64,000 nt of DNA from Rs1 sp029027825 (lineage in GTDB: Bacteria; Pseudomonadota; Gammaproteobacteria; Pseudomonadales; Balneatricaceae), in contig CP093399.1 in assembly GCA_029027825.1 (NCBI GenBank), forward strand, positions 4,030,001-4,094,000, written 5' to 3'. The first letter of the stretch is position 1. Each line of letters opens with the position of its first letter. Shown here piece after piece: positions 52,553 through 62,397 of this stretch. Under the pieces are notes generated by a model that had not been told where the DNA came from, made no database searches, and worked only from the letters and a program-made list of their open reading frames with translations. Made by a program: the position numbers and the translations under genes.

Positions 52553-54649
52553 TTATACTTGTCCGTACTGTTCGCCGGTACCCAGCCAACGCCTGGTGAT
52601 AGCCGCACTTAGCTGCGGATCTGTATTCACTTGCAATGCCAGCGACTGCACTTGTTCAAGTAGATCTGCATCTCTTTGTAGGTCGGCTATTCGAAACTGC
52701 ATCTCACCGGTTTGCTTAGTGCCTAATACTTCACCTGGCCCTCTAATTTCTAGATCTTTTTCAGCTATTTTAAAGCCGTCAGTGGTATCGCGCATAATCT
52801 GTAAGCGCTGCTTGCCAGTGTATGAAAGAGGCGCACGATACAGCAACAAACAGTAACTCTCAACTGAGCCTCGTCCGACCCGCCCTCTCAGCTGGTGCAA
52901 CTGCGCTAAACCTAAACGCTCTGGGTTTTCAATAATCATCACACTGGCATTTGGCACATCGACGCCCACTTCAATAACGGTGGTGGCCACCAGCACATCA
53001 ATGCTCGCCGGTGTTTCTTTATCACCTTTAAATTGCTGCATAATCTTTACTTTTTCGGCCCCTTTCATCCGTCCATGAATCAGCCCAATCTTTAACTCAG
53101 GCAACTGTTGCTGCAACTGTTCAGCGGTCACTTCAGCTGCCTGGCACTCCAGCACTTCAGATTCTTCTATTAACGTACACACCCAGTAAACTTGCCTTTG
53201 TTCTAGGCAGGCCTTTCTCACTCGAGCGATAACTTGATCACGTCGATGATCGCCAATAACCACTGTTTGTACGGGAGTTCTGCCGGGGGGGAGTTCATCA
53301 ATCACAGAGCAGTCTAAATCGGCATAGGCGCTCATGGTCAAGGTTCTTGGAATAGGAGTAGCCGTCATAATCAGCTGATGGGGGGATAACTTACCGTTTT
53401 TACCTTTCTCTCTCAGACTCATGCGTTGATGCACACCAAAACGGTGTTGTTCATCGATAACCGCCAGTCCCAAGTTAAAAAACCGAACTTCTTCCTGAAA
53501 AAGTGCGTGAGTACCCACTATCACTTGCGCTTCACCACTGGCGAAGTTTTGCAGTTGCAGGGCTCTTTTTTTACCTTTAACTTTACCGCTCAGCATGCCT
53601 ACTTTGATCTGCAGCGGAGCGAGCCACTTCTGAAAATTCAGATAGTGTTGTTCGACGAGAATCTCGGTTGGCGCCATAATAGCCGCTTGAAAGCCATTCT
53701 CTACCGCTTGAATTGCCGCCATCGCAGCTACTACGGTTTTCCCAGAGCCGACATCCCCTTGAATTAAGCGCAGCATAGCGACACCCTTAATAAGGTCCGT
53801 GGCTATTTCAGCACAGACCCTCTGCTGGGCTCCGGTTAAAGTAAATTCCAACTGACTGAGAAAGCCAGCGCACAAATCGGCCGGTGCTTTAAGTACTGGT
53901 GCCCCTTGCTGCTGCACACTGCGGCGAATATTTAATAGTGTTAAGTGATGGGCAAGTAACTCTTCAAAAGCAAGCCGGCGCTGCGCAGGGTGCAGGCCCG
54001 TAGCCAGCAGCTCTCTATCTGCCTGTGGAGGCGGCGCGTGTAAATAGGCTAAAGATTTACCGAGCTGTGGTAGCCCCCACTGTGAGCGCAGCTCTGCGGG
54101 TAACAACTCTGCTAACTCGCCACTTTCTAACCAGCGTAAAGCCTGCTGCATCAGCGATCTAATCCGGTTTTGCTGCAGCCCTTCAGTAATTGGATAGACT
54201 GGTGTCAAGCATTGCTCTATCGGTGCGGGCAGCTCATCATCTAGCCCTTTGTATTCAGGGTGAACCATCTCCAACCCGTTGGGGCCTGGCCTTACCTCGG
54301 AGAAACAACGTAAGATTTTTCCTTTACTCAAGCTATTTTTTTGTGCCGCCGAAAAGTGAAAAAATCGTAGCGTCAAGCTGCCAGTCCCATCGTGCACCCG
54401 ACAGAGCAACGTTCTTTTTTTACCTAATTTTATTTCAACAAGCGACACTTCAGCTTCGATAACAGCTTCATCGCCAATTTGCAGCGCCGCTATTTTTTTG
54501 ACACTAGTACGATCTTGATACCTGATTGGCAAATGGAAGAGTAAATCTTGTAAATTATGAATGCCCAGCCGTTCCAGCTTGTTGACCATAGCGGCCCCCA
54601 CCCCTTTTAGCACTCCCACTGCGGGTATACTAGGTGCATCAACGGACAT
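52553..54649 (-). CDS. recG: ATP-dependent DNA helicase RecG
   Basis: RecG remodels stalled forks and branched DNA. This 698-residue protein has the N-terminal wedge/OB domain (YQDRTSVKKIAALQIGDEAVIEAEV), then SF2 helicase motifs: Q/I RLIQGDVGSGKTVVA near 298, Ia APTEILVEQH, II VIDEQHRFGVHQR, III MTATPIPRT, V ATTVIEVGVDVPNASVMII and VI QLRGRVGRG. The length is standard. The ATG overlaps the end of oxyR by 11 bases, so oxyR-recG form an operon, an order also found in Pseudomonas. Confidence 0.97.
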   Translation of the reverse strand: MSVDAPSIPAVGVLKGVGAAMVNKLERLGIHNLQDLLFHLPIRYQDRTSVKKIAALQIGDEAVIEAEVSLVEIKLGKKRTLLCRVHDGTGSLTLRFFHFSAAQKNSLSKGKILRCFSEVRPGPNGLEMVHPEYKGLDDELPAPIEQCLTPVYPITEGLQQNRIRSLMQQALRWLESGELAELLPAELRSQWGLPQLGKSLAYLHAPPPQADRELLATGLHPAQRRLAFEELLAHHLTLLNIRRSVQQQGAPVLKAPADLCAGFLSQLEFTLTGAQQRVCAEIATDLIKGVAMLRLIQGDVGSGKTVVAAMAAIQAVENGFQAAIMAPTEILVEQHYLNFQKWLAPLQIKVGMLSGKVKGKKRALQLQNFASGEAQVIVGTHALFQEEVRFFNLGLAVIDEQHRFGVHQRMSLREKGKNGKLSPHQLIMTATPIPRTLTMSAYADLDCSVIDELPPGRTPVQTVVIGDHRRDQVIARVRKACLEQRQVYWVCTLIEESEVLECQAAEVTAEQLQQQLPELKIGLIHGRMKGAEKVKIMQQFKGDKETPASIDVLVATTVIEVGVDVPNASVMIIENPERLGLAQLHQLRGRVGRGSVESYCLLLYRAPLSYTGKQRLQIMRDTTDGFKIAEKDLEIRGPGEVLGTKQTGEMQFRIADLQRDADLLEQVQSLALQVNTDPQLSAAITRRWLGTGEQYGQV

Positions 54650-55559
54650 GATCTGGCTCCCCTGCTAAGCTGCTGCCACTTTGCAGCGCCTGTAACAGAC
54701 AGTCGATGGCTTTGAGCCGTGGGAAACTCGCCCGCCATGCTAAAGCCACAGTCCGACCTGGCACTGGCTCACTAAAAGGCAGCGTTATAAGATGGTCCAT
54801 GCTGTTCGCCGATTGTGCAGCACTGCGTGGAACAACACTGCTTCCTAAGCCCGATGCGACCATCAAGCGAATCGTTTCCAGCGAACTGCCCTCTGTAGCT
54901 TGGTGCTGCTCAGTTAACACTTGCTGCAGTGATCCGCAAGATTCTAGCACTTGATCGCGAAAACAATGCCCTTTCCCAAGTAGTAGTAACTCGGTTTCAG
55001 CCAGCGATGCGGCAGCTATCTGCTGCTTGCTACACCAGGGGTGATCCGGGTGGAGTAACATCAAAAAATCTTCATGGTAAAGCTTAGCTGTGACGATGTC
55101 GGGAACCTCGAACGGCAGAGCAATTATAATCGCATCCAGTTGCCCCTCCAGCAACTTATGCTGCAAGTTCTTAGTGTAATTTTCTTCTATATACAGCGGC
55201 ATTCCCGGTGCAGACCTGCGCATTTTATGCACCAAATCAGGGAAAACATATGGGCCGATAGTATGGATAGCCCCGACCCTTAACGGAGTATTTAACTGCC
55301 CCTTATCCGCCTCAGCCAGCTCTTTAATCACCGCCGCCTGAGTTAAGGTAAGCTTCGCCTGACTGATAATTTTATGGCCGACAGCAGTTACTTTTACCCT
55401 GCTTTTACCCCTTTCAAAAATGGCCACGTTCAATTCCGACTCCAACTTTTTAATCGCTACGGACAGAGTTGGCTGGCTGACAAAGCACTGCTCTGCCGCG
55501 CGACCAAAATGTTCGGTTTTTGCCAAAGTGACGATGTAGCGCAACTCAGTCAAAGTCAT
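54639..55559 (-). CDS. oxyR: Hydrogen peroxide sensor OxyR
   Basis: OxyR is a LysR-type activator of peroxide defence. This 306-residue protein has the helix-turn-helix LTELRYIVTLAKTEHFGRAAEQCFVSQPTLSVAIKKLE at the N-terminus, and in the effector domain the redox pair GKGHCFRDQVLESC (cysteines near 199 and 208), which is diagnostic of OxyR. It is divergent from the epimerase-like gene and upstream of recG. Confidence 0.95.
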   Translation of the reverse strand: MTLTELRYIVTLAKTEHFGRAAEQCFVSQPTLSVAIKKLESELNVAIFERGKSRVKVTAVGHKIISQAKLTLTQAAVIKELAEADKGQLNTPLRVGAIHTIGPYVFPDLVHKMRRSAPGMPLYIEENYTKNLQHKLLEGQLDAIIIALPFEVPDIVTAKLYHEDFLMLLHPDHPWCSKQQIAAASLAETELLLLGKGHCFRDQVLESCGSLQQVLTEQHQATEGSSLETIRLMVASGLGSSVVPRSAAQSANSMDHLITLPFSEPVPGRTVALAWRASFPRLKAIDCLLQALQSGSSLAGEPDHVR

Positions 55560-55675
55560 ATATAATCCCTAACTATAAATATCAACAACATAGATTAAGT
55601 ATCGCATACTTTCTAGGTTTTAACTTAGATTCCACAGTGTCAGCTTTAGTGCGACGAGACAGAGCAGTAAATCTT

Positions 55676-56521
55676 ATGAAAAAGTTTAGTATCCTGATTG
55701 CAGGTTGTGGTGAGGTAGGCTGTGCCTTAGCTGTTACTTTGGCACAGCAGCATAAAGTGTATGGCTTGCGGCGCTCGATTGATAAGCTACCGCCCGCTAT
55801 TCTTCCGATAGCGGCAGACCTTTTAGCGCCCCAAACTATGCTGGAACTGCCAAATGTGGATATTCTTGTGTATTGCGCTGCCCCTAGCTTTGCTACTGAT
55901 GAAATTTACGCACAGACTTACATAGACGGCTTGCGCAATGTTCTAGACGCTTTACAAAAACCCCCGGCACATATTATTTTCACCTCAAGCACTAGCGTAT
56001 ACCATCAAGACGATCATCAGTGGATAAATGAGCGCTCCGCTACCCTGCCCACCAGCAAACGAGCAAAAACAATGCTGGTTGCAGAGCGACAAGTACTAGA
56101 CAGTGGCGGCGCTGCAACAGTAGTCAGGTTTAGCGGTATATACGGATCACAGAGATTGCATTTGTTAAATCAGGTTCGAGCAGGAAAGGTCTTCTCTGCA
56201 TCTCCAGTACAATACAGCAATCGTATTCATCTCGATGATTGCGCGGCGGTATTGGCACATTTAATTAATAAACTGGCAAATCTGCAGTCAATTGAGCCTT
56301 TGTACTTGGCCTCTGATCACCTTCCCACTCCTATTAGCGAAGTAATGAGCTGGCTGGCAACAGCGACTGATACCCAAGTAGAGGAAGTAGCGAGCAGTCG
56401 AAAAACTAGCAGCAAACGCTGCGACAACAGTCTGTTGCTCGACTCCGGTTATCGGTTCATCTATCCGGATTTTAAAACCGGTTACCAGAAAATTATTACC
56501 GATCATCGCCAGAGTTTTTAA
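55676..56521 (+). CDS. NAD(P)-dependent epimerase/dehydratase-like protein (YeeZ type)
   Basis: This protein of about 281 residues is an extended short-chain dehydrogenase with the nucleotide motif ILIAGCGEVGCALA (GxGxxG variant) at the N-terminus, VDILVYCAAP, TSSTSVYHQDD (Ser and Tyr of the active site region), and RFSGIYG. The form GCGxVG and the short length match the YeeZ-like group of unknown substrate. ATG 55676 (MKKFSILIAG) is preferred to a GTG at 55637. It stands alone, divergent from oxyR. Confidence 0.8.
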   Translation: MKKFSILIAGCGEVGCALAVTLAQQHKVYGLRRSIDKLPPAILPIAADLLAPQTMLELPNVDILVYCAAPSFATDEIYAQTYIDGLRNVLDALQKPPAHIIFTSSTSVYHQDDHQWINERSATLPTSKRAKTMLVAERQVLDSGGAATVVRFSGIYGSQRLHLLNQVRAGKVFSASPVQYSNRIHLDDCAAVLAHLINKLANLQSIEPLYLASDHLPTPISEVMSWLATATDTQVEEVASSRKTSSKRCDNSLLLDSGYRFIYPDFKTGYQKIITDHRQSF

Positions 56522-56736
56522 ATCCCATGCTCAATATTTTTTATCTGCGCTATAAAATTCACTAAGATACTGCTAAAATTCCTCTATAAGCTCATAGCTC
56601 TGCTGAGATTCAAAAAATCATTAGCTGAATCTCTGATTCGCAATTTTCTATAGAGCACCACTAAATTAGGTATTGTCAAATTTAGTCGATCTTACTCGTA
56701 CCCAATGTGACAGCACCACACTAACAAGGAAATATT

Positions 56737-56859
56737 ATGTCTGAACATGACGACCAACCACGTGATACCACAGGACTAGGATGGGTTTTAATCGTAGTTG
56801 CCGCGATCTTATTTGCAACAATGCCGATTACCATTGCCGTCTTTAAGTACGTGCTTTAA
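56737..56859 (+). CDS. 40-residue single-span membrane peptide
   Basis: A short gene with AAGGA six bases before its ATG encodes 40 residues: an acidic, polar N-terminus (MSEHDDQPRDTTGLG), then one hydrophobic helix (WVLIVVAAILFATMPITIAVF) and a basic end (KYVL). The strong ribosome-binding site and clean topology (probably N-terminus in the cytoplasm or as an inner-membrane peptide) argue that it is real. It ends 18 bases before the MerR-type gene. I do not recognise it; small proteins of this kind often modulate membrane complexes. Confidence 0.65.
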   Translation: MSEHDDQPRDTTGLGWVLIVVAAILFATMPITIAVFKYVL

Positions 56860-56877
56860 AGAACCCTTTTAAAATAG

Positions 56878-57312
56878 ATGCAACAAGCTGCAGCGAAGCG
56901 CCAGTCTCTATTAGTGAAAATAGGGGTGATTGCAAAAGCAACCGGTTTAAGCGTGCAAGCATTACGCTATTACCAGCAGCGTGGACTGATTAGCCCGAAG
57001 CAGCAACTCAGTTCTGGTTATCGACTGTATGCGCAAGATATTATCGAGCGAATTCAGTTTATTCAACGCTGCAAAAATATCGGTTTCTCCCTCGAAGAAA
57101 TTTCTCAGCTACTGGCACTGCGGGATAACCCGAAAGTAAAGGCTGCTGAAATCAAACAGAAAGTAGAAGCTAAGCTGGCTGTTGTCGAACAGAAAATCAT
57201 GGAATTAAGTGGTTTAAAAACTTCCCTGCAACAGCTTTCTGCAAGCTGCTCAGGAGAAGGTCTAATCGGCGAGTGTCCGATCATTAGCAAACTGTGGTCT
57301 GAGGCTACTTAA
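56878..57312 (+). CDS. MerR-family transcriptional regulator
   Basis: This regulator of about 144 residues has the MerR helix-turn-helix KIGVIAKATGLSVQALRYYQQRGLISPKQQLSSGYRLYAQDIIERIQFIQRCKNIGFSLEEISQLL. It also has a dimer coiled coil (VKAAEIKQKVEAKLAVVEQKIMEL) and a C-terminal pair of cysteines, CSGEGLIGECPI. This CxxxxxxxxCP tail is that of metal- or thiol-sensing members such as ZntR, CueR or the PbrR group; the exact metal is open. The start may be ATG 56878 or GTG 56914; neither has a strong site. It overlaps rpiA tail to tail by 4 bases. Confidence 0.85.
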   Translation: MQQAAAKRQSLLVKIGVIAKATGLSVQALRYYQQRGLISPKQQLSSGYRLYAQDIIERIQFIQRCKNIGFSLEEISQLLALRDNPKVKAAEIKQKVEAKLAVVEQKIMELSGLKTSLQQLSASCSGEGLIGECPIISKLWSEAT

Positions 57313-57983
57313 TTTAAGGTGATGGTTTGCACGCTGCTTGCAGTGCCCATTAATACCAAATCGGCGTTGCGCTGGGCAAAAAGCCCATTAGTGACCACGC
57401 CTACGATATTATTTATCTTTTCTTCTAAGCCCTTAGCATCAGTAATATCTAAGTTTTCAACGTCAATAATCACATTACCATTATCGGTAATAACGCCCTT
57501 TCGATACACAGGCTGAGCATTAAGTTTGGTCAACTCACGCGCCACATAAGATCTAGCCATAGGAATAACTTCTACTGGAAGTGGGTAACCACCTAACACC
57601 TCAACTTGTTTTGTATCATCTACAATACAGACAAATTCATTAGCCACTGCCGCTACAATTTTCTCACGAGTTAATGCAGCACCACCTCCTTTGATCAGGT
57701 TAAGCTGAGGATCAAATTCATCAGCGCCATCGACGTAAACTACCATTTCATTGACATCATTCAGCTCGTAAACTGTTATACCCAGCGCTTTAAGACGATT
57801 CGCTGTATCATCCGAGCTGGCAACAGCGCCCTCAAATAAGTGCTTAATTGATGCCAGTTGCTCGATAAAAAAATTCGCAGTTGAGCCGGTACCTACTCCG
57901 ATAATACTTTCTTTATCTAATTTTGGAGTGATATATTCGATGGCAGCTTTAGCGACTGCTAGTTTCATTTCATCTTGTGTCAT
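57309..57983 (-). CDS. rpiA: Ribose-5-phosphate isomerase A
   Basis: RpiA interconverts ribose 5-phosphate and ribulose 5-phosphate in the pentose phosphate pathway. This 224-residue protein has IIGVGTGSTANFFIEQL near 25 (phosphate loop), SSDDTANRLKALGI, YVDGADEFDPQLNLIKGGGAALTREKIVA near 82-110 (catalytic Asp and Glu) and VEVIPMA. Every catalytic segment is intact. It is divergent from ilvA, the common arrangement in gammaproteobacteria. Confidence 0.97.
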   Translation of the reverse strand: MTQDEMKLAVAKAAIEYITPKLDKESIIGVGTGSTANFFIEQLASIKHLFEGAVASSDDTANRLKALGITVYELNDVNEMVVYVDGADEFDPQLNLIKGGGAALTREKIVAAVANEFVCIVDDTKQVEVLGGYPLPVEVIPMARSYVARELTKLNAQPVYRKGVITDNGNVIIDVENLDITDAKGLEEKINNIVGVVTNGLFAQRNADLVLMGTASSVQTITLN

Positions 57984-58174
57984 AGTGGGTTCTTTTATAA
58001 AAGTAGCGATTCTGAAGGAGTCGCTGATTATACCTTTAATTTTGTTATTTCAAAACAATTAACAACGGCGCTATAGACGCCACAACCTGCAACTTGTAGC
58101 ATTATGTCCTAGGGAGCCTCTTAACAACGCCAGCTCTCAACCCATTATCTTAAAATGACAATAGACTGATAACC

Positions 58175-59692
58175 ATGCCTAATCCATATATAAAGAAAAT
58201 CCTCAAAGCTAGGGTTTATGACGCTGCGATTGAAACACCACTTGATGAAGCTAAAGTGCTATCCGAGCGAATTGGCAATAAGGTGCTACTCAAACGCGAA
58301 GACTTACAGCCGGTATACTCTTTCAAACTGCGTGGCGCCTATAATAAGATGGCCCAGCTTTCTGATAGAGAACGCAGTGCCGGGGTTATCACCGCGTCAG
58401 CCGGTAACCATGCCCAAGGCTTGGCTATGTCAGCTAAAATCATGGGGGTCAAGGCGGTTATTGTCATGCCTAATATCACCCCAAGTATTAAAATCAGCAA
58501 TGTTATTGCCTTGGGCGGAGAGGTCATTTTACACGGCGAAAATTTCGATTCCGCCAAACAGCATGCCGAGCAACTAGCCACACAACACGGCTACACTTAC
58601 TGCCCGCCTTTTGACGACCCCGATGTTATAGCCGGTCAAGGCACGATTGCAATGGAGATACTTAAACAACACAGTGGTCACATCGACGCAATCTTTGTAC
58701 CGGTCGGCGGTGGTGGCCTCATAGCAGGGATTGCAGTCTATATAAAATATCTTAGCCCAGAAACAAAAATAATTGGTGTCGAGTCCTCTGAATCTGCCTG
58801 TTTAAAGGCTGCATTAGAAGCGGGAGAAAGAGTGATTCTACCGCAGGTAGGTGTTTTTGCAGATGGCGTAGCCGTCGCCCAAATTGGAAAGTATCCATTT
58901 GAGATAGCACAAGAGTTTGTCGATGATGTGATCACCATCGACACCGATGGAATCTGCGCCGCGCTTAAGGACATCTTCGAAGACACCCGCTCTATTTGCG
59001 AGCCCTCCGGTGCTTTAGCAGTCGCTGGCTTGAAGAAATATGTGCTGCAGCATAAAATTAAAGGTCAAACCTTAATTGCCATTAACTCTGGGGCCAATAT
59101 GAATTTCAGTCGCTTGCGTCATATTGCAGAGCGCACCGATTTAGGCGAAAAGCGCGAGGCGCTACTCGCCGCTCAAATTTCTGAAAGACCAGGCAGCTTT
59201 CGCCAATTTTGTACTGCTTTAGGCGATCGTAATATTACCGAGTTTAATTATCGTTACAGTGACGATCAGGTAGCTAATATTTTTGTCGGGGTTACTACAG
59301 ACCCGAATGGTGATCAGAAACAAAAACTAATAGAGTGCCTAAAGTCGGTAAATATTCCTGTTGAAGATTTATCTGATAATGAAATTGCAAAAATTCATAT
59401 TCGCTACATGGTTGGCGGGCACAGCAAAACTCCGCAGAAAAATGAATTAGTGTTCCGTTTTGAATTCCCAGAGAGGCCCGGCGCGCTATTGAAGTTTTTA
59501 GACACCTTGGGTGGCCGCTGGAACATTTCGATGTTCCACTATCGTAATCATGGCTCTGATTTCGGTCGAGTATTAGTGGCCATGCATGCTGAAAATAATG
59601 AAAAAGCTAGCATTATCAAGTTCTTAGATGAAATAGGTTATCAATACTGGGAAGAGACTGACAACAAAGCATTTAAGCTATTTCTAGGCTAA
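58175..59692 (+). CDS. ilvA: Threonine ammonia-lyase, biosynthetic, long form
   Basis: IlvA deaminates threonine to 2-oxobutanoate, the committed step to isoleucine. The 505-residue length marks the allosteric long form. The PLP lysine is in YSFKLRGAYNKM near 55, the cofactor-phosphate loop is VGGGGLIAG near 185, and two C-terminal ACT-like domains (about 335-410 and 430-500; EFPERPGALLKFLDTLG) bind isoleucine and valine. A hairpin after the gene (59736) probably ends it. Confidence 0.96.
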   Translation: MPNPYIKKILKARVYDAAIETPLDEAKVLSERIGNKVLLKREDLQPVYSFKLRGAYNKMAQLSDRERSAGVITASAGNHAQGLAMSAKIMGVKAVIVMPNITPSIKISNVIALGGEVILHGENFDSAKQHAEQLATQHGYTYCPPFDDPDVIAGQGTIAMEILKQHSGHIDAIFVPVGGGGLIAGIAVYIKYLSPETKIIGVESSESACLKAALEAGERVILPQVGVFADGVAVAQIGKYPFEIAQEFVDDVITIDTDGICAALKDIFEDTRSICEPSGALAVAGLKKYVLQHKIKGQTLIAINSGANMNFSRLRHIAERTDLGEKREALLAAQISERPGSFRQFCTALGDRNITEFNYRYSDDQVANIFVGVTTDPNGDQKQKLIECLKSVNIPVEDLSDNEIAKIHIRYMVGGHSKTPQKNELVFRFEFPERPGALLKFLDTLGGRWNISMFHYRNHGSDFGRVLVAMHAENNEKASIIKFLDEIGYQYWEETDNKAFKLFLG

Positions 59693-59735
59693 CCCCATGC
59701 CAACTGCCTTTGTTTTTCCAACAGAGCTCCAAGCG

Positions 59736-59759
59736 ATGCCACAGAAGGCTCTGTGGCAT
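59736..59759 (+). terminator. Hairpin after ilvA
   Basis: The stem ATGCCACAG/CTGTGGCAT is perfect, with a 6-base loop, 44 bases after the stop codon, followed by the AT-rich ATTTAAAT. The T run is poor but the stem is strong. Confidence 0.6.
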
Positions 59760-59815
59760 ATTTAAATCAACACCCTCGATTTTTATCATATTGCCTTGAT
59801 ATGGGCAGGATAAGC

Positions 59816-60322
59816 TTATTTTTTCGGCACCCCATTCGGAAAAATAAAGCCTCTACCGGCAAAGGCCTTAATCGAATAGAAGGTCACAGACAACAAGCCC
59901 CAACTCAATCCTACCACAACACCAACATCCAAAATGCCACGCCATGGCATAGGTACCTGCTCCACAAACCTTACCATCAAGAAAATAGCCAAGGTTAGAC
60001 AATAAATAAAAATGATACGTTTTCGCTCCGCATCAAAAAAACCTAAGCAAAACAGAGGAGCCAATAAAAGCCGCTTATAAGTTACGTTTTCAAGAAGAAA
60101 ATATAACCGGGCTGCAACTCTGGGAGAAAAACCTTTTTGGAACCCTTTATATCCCTCAAAATATGCCATAAACAAGATCCAAGCTAGCATGACTAGCCAG
60201 TTAAACACGCTCAAATTATTGACATCTAATTGGCTACTTATAAGTGACAACCTAAAGATGGCACTACCCAAGAACAAGCACACTCCAATAAAGCCCCATA
60301 ACGCAGCAATTCTTCCCAACAC
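59816..60322 (-). CDS. Conserved-looking membrane protein of unknown function
   Basis: This 168-residue inner-membrane protein has about four helices (residues about 5-27, 38-56, 80-115 and 125-150). The segment MAYFEGYKGFQKGFSPRVAARLYFLLENVTYKRLLLAPLFCLGFFDAERKRIIFIY, rich in aromatic and basic residues, looks conserved. No catalytic motif is visible and I cannot name the family. It is convergent with ilvA and has about 380 non-coding bases upstream. Confidence 0.7.
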   Translation of the reverse strand: MLGRIAALWGFIGVCLFLGSAIFRLSLISSQLDVNNLSVFNWLVMLAWILFMAYFEGYKGFQKGFSPRVAARLYFLLENVTYKRLLLAPLFCLGFFDAERKRIIFIYCLTLAIFLMVRFVEQVPMPWRGILDVGVVVGLSWGLLSVTFYSIKAFAGRGFIFPNGVPKK

Positions 60323-60728
60323 TCTATTTACCCAAATTGCTAATTATACCAATTGATATTTAACTTTAAAAACAATTATACGATAAAATCGAGTTATGTT
60401 TTTAATATTCAGATTAGATTGAGCTCAGCGGCACCAACCAAAATTTATTTAGTAGCAGCTAATTATTACTAGCAAAACTCCTCAACTATTGTTTAGTGCG
60501 TAGCAACAATCATTTTGCGCTTATTTACCCCCCTCCTCCCAGCCAGCAAGACCTTCTGCTCATCGACAGCTTTACTCCAAGAATGTTAGGATATTTAAAA
60601 TTATGATTTTTTATTCATAATAAACAAGTATTGTGGGATTTTTGATCTAAGCTTAAATGAAGTAAATCATTTGAATCCTAAGTTCTTATCGTTTCATCAA
60701 AATATTGCTGCAATTAAAGGAATATGTA
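60323..60728. other. Non-coding region upstream of the chemoreceptor gene
   Basis: About 400 AT-rich bases hold the promoters of the divergent membrane-protein and chemoreceptor genes. I found no clear sigma-28 flagellar promoter, repeat or RNA gene here. The only firm signal is AAAGGA at 60716, which sets the chemoreceptor start. Confidence 0.5.
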
Positions 60729-62306
60729 ATGCAAGAGAATCTTCCAGTCACCCAAAAAGAAGTACCTGTATCTGAAGTTCAGAACATTCTCTCAACGACT
60801 CAACCCGATGGGAAAATAAAGTATATCAACCAAGATTTTTTGGATATTAGCGGATTCAATAAAGAGGAACTTGATAATCAAGATCATAACATCGTTCGTC
60901 ACCCAGACATGCCGCCCGCTGCGTTTAAAGGCCTCTGGAATACAGTTCAAGGTCACAATTCTTGGCTCGGCATTGTCAAAAATCGCTGTAAAAATGGCGA
61001 CCACTATTATGTTTCGGCTTTCGTAACCCCTATTATTAAAAATAACACAGTATTTGAAATCCAATCTGTTAGAACAAAACCATCTCAAGATGCAATTGAT
61101 CGGGCAAATGAAGTTTATCCGTCATTAAAAGACAATAAAACACCTCGATCTCTCAAGAACAGCCCTCTCACTTTAACCTCTAAATTTGTTTTATTACAAA
61201 TGGTTGTGCTAACAATATCCGTTTACACTTTAATGTTTTTTTCTGTTAAAACTGCATTGATAGCCATTTCTTTCGCTGGTGTTATTAGCATGCTATTTAC
61301 ATTCTTTTTACTTAAATCATTTAGACTACTTGTACAAAAATCTAACCAAATAAATGAAAATAATGTTGCCCGGTATGTTTACACTGGGGGCTCAGACGAT
61401 ATCGCTCAAATCGAATTTGCGCTAATTTATCAAGCAGCAGAAACTTCCTCACTGATAGGCCGAATGGCTGACAGCGCTAAACAACTAAAAGCAGGTACTC
61501 GTTATTTAAATGAGGCTGTTGAATTAAATGATAAATCTGCTGATATTCAATTCAACATGACTGATCGAGCTTCTGCAGCGATAGGCGAGATGTCTGCATC
61601 GGTACAAGAAGTCGCTCAAAACGCCAATAATACAGCCACCGCTGCAAATGAAAGCTTAGTAATCACTAAAGCTAGTGAAGCGCAACTGAACCGTAACAAA
61701 GCATCAATTATAAAGCTGTCAGAAGAAGTTAGTTCAGCAGCGCAAATAATCGACGGTCTTCGCCAAAGCAGTAATGAAATCACTTCTGTATTAGATGTAA
61801 TAAGAGGAATAGCTGAACAAACTAATTTATTGGCTTTGAATGCTGCCATAGAAGCAGCCAGAGCTGGCGATGCAGGTAGAGGATTCTCAGTGGTTGCTGA
61901 TGAAGTTCGATCTTTAGCAACAAGAACACAAGACTCAACTGAAGAAATTCAAAACATGATCGAATCTTTACAAACCGGCACTAAGAAAGCGGTCACAAGC
62001 ATGACCACCAGCCAAGAGCGTGCCTCAGTATGCGCAGAAGAAAGCGAACAAATGGTTAAGCAATTACAAGACATACGCTCTTCTGTTGGTAACATTACAG
62101 ACATGGCGGATAATATTGCCATTGCCGTTGATCAGCAGTCTACTGTTGCTACTGAAATAAGTACCAGTTTGCAGGAAATTAGAAAGCTAGCCCAAGAAAA
62201 TTTAGAATCAACAGTCGCTGCAGATGCCAGTAATTCATTTAGTAACATGGCAACAGAGATGGATGAGCTAGCAATGCAGTTTTGGAATAAGAAATCTTCA
62301 AATTAA
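60729..62306 (+). CDS. Aer-like methyl-accepting chemotaxis protein with N-terminal PAS domain
   Basis: This inner-membrane chemoreceptor of about 525 residues has a cytoplasmic PAS domain (about 20-120; DGKIKYINQDFLDISGFNKEEL, HNIVRHPDMPPAAFKGLW) similar to Aer, which binds FAD or haem to sense redox or oxygen. Two adjoining membrane segments lie at about 155-200. The HAMP-like linker leads to the signalling tip EQTNLLALNAAIEAARAGDAGRGFSVVADEVRSLA near 370-405. ATG 60729 (MQENLPVTQ) has AAAGGA 7 bases upstream; the longer frame from 60705 lacks one. Confidence 0.93.
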   Translation: MQENLPVTQKEVPVSEVQNILSTTQPDGKIKYINQDFLDISGFNKEELDNQDHNIVRHPDMPPAAFKGLWNTVQGHNSWLGIVKNRCKNGDHYYVSAFVTPIIKNNTVFEIQSVRTKPSQDAIDRANEVYPSLKDNKTPRSLKNSPLTLTSKFVLLQMVVLTISVYTLMFFSVKTALIAISFAGVISMLFTFFLLKSFRLLVQKSNQINENNVARYVYTGGSDDIAQIEFALIYQAAETSSLIGRMADSAKQLKAGTRYLNEAVELNDKSADIQFNMTDRASAAIGEMSASVQEVAQNANNTATAANESLVITKASEAQLNRNKASIIKLSEEVSSAAQIIDGLRQSSNEITSVLDVIRGIAEQTNLLALNAAIEAARAGDAGRGFSVVADEVRSLATRTQDSTEEIQNMIESLQTGTKKAVTSMTTSQERASVCAEESEQMVKQLQDIRSSVGNITDMADNIAIAVDQQSTVATEISTSLQEIRKLAQENLESTVAADASNSFSNMATEMDELAMQFWNKKSSN

Positions 62307-62346
62307 TCATCTATTTCAATTGTTTTTTTAGTGATAGACTACCATT

Positions 62347-62378
62347 TTATCGTTAGTTCCACGTGAAACTAACGATAA
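62347..62378. terminator. Strong hairpin between the chemoreceptor and the Lon-like gene
   Basis: A perfect 12-bp stem, TTATCGTTAGTT/AACTAACGATAA, encloses an 8-base loop. It sits between two convergent genes and probably ends both transcripts, though T runs are short. Confidence 0.65.
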
Positions 62379-62397
62379 TTCACTTAGCATAATGTCC

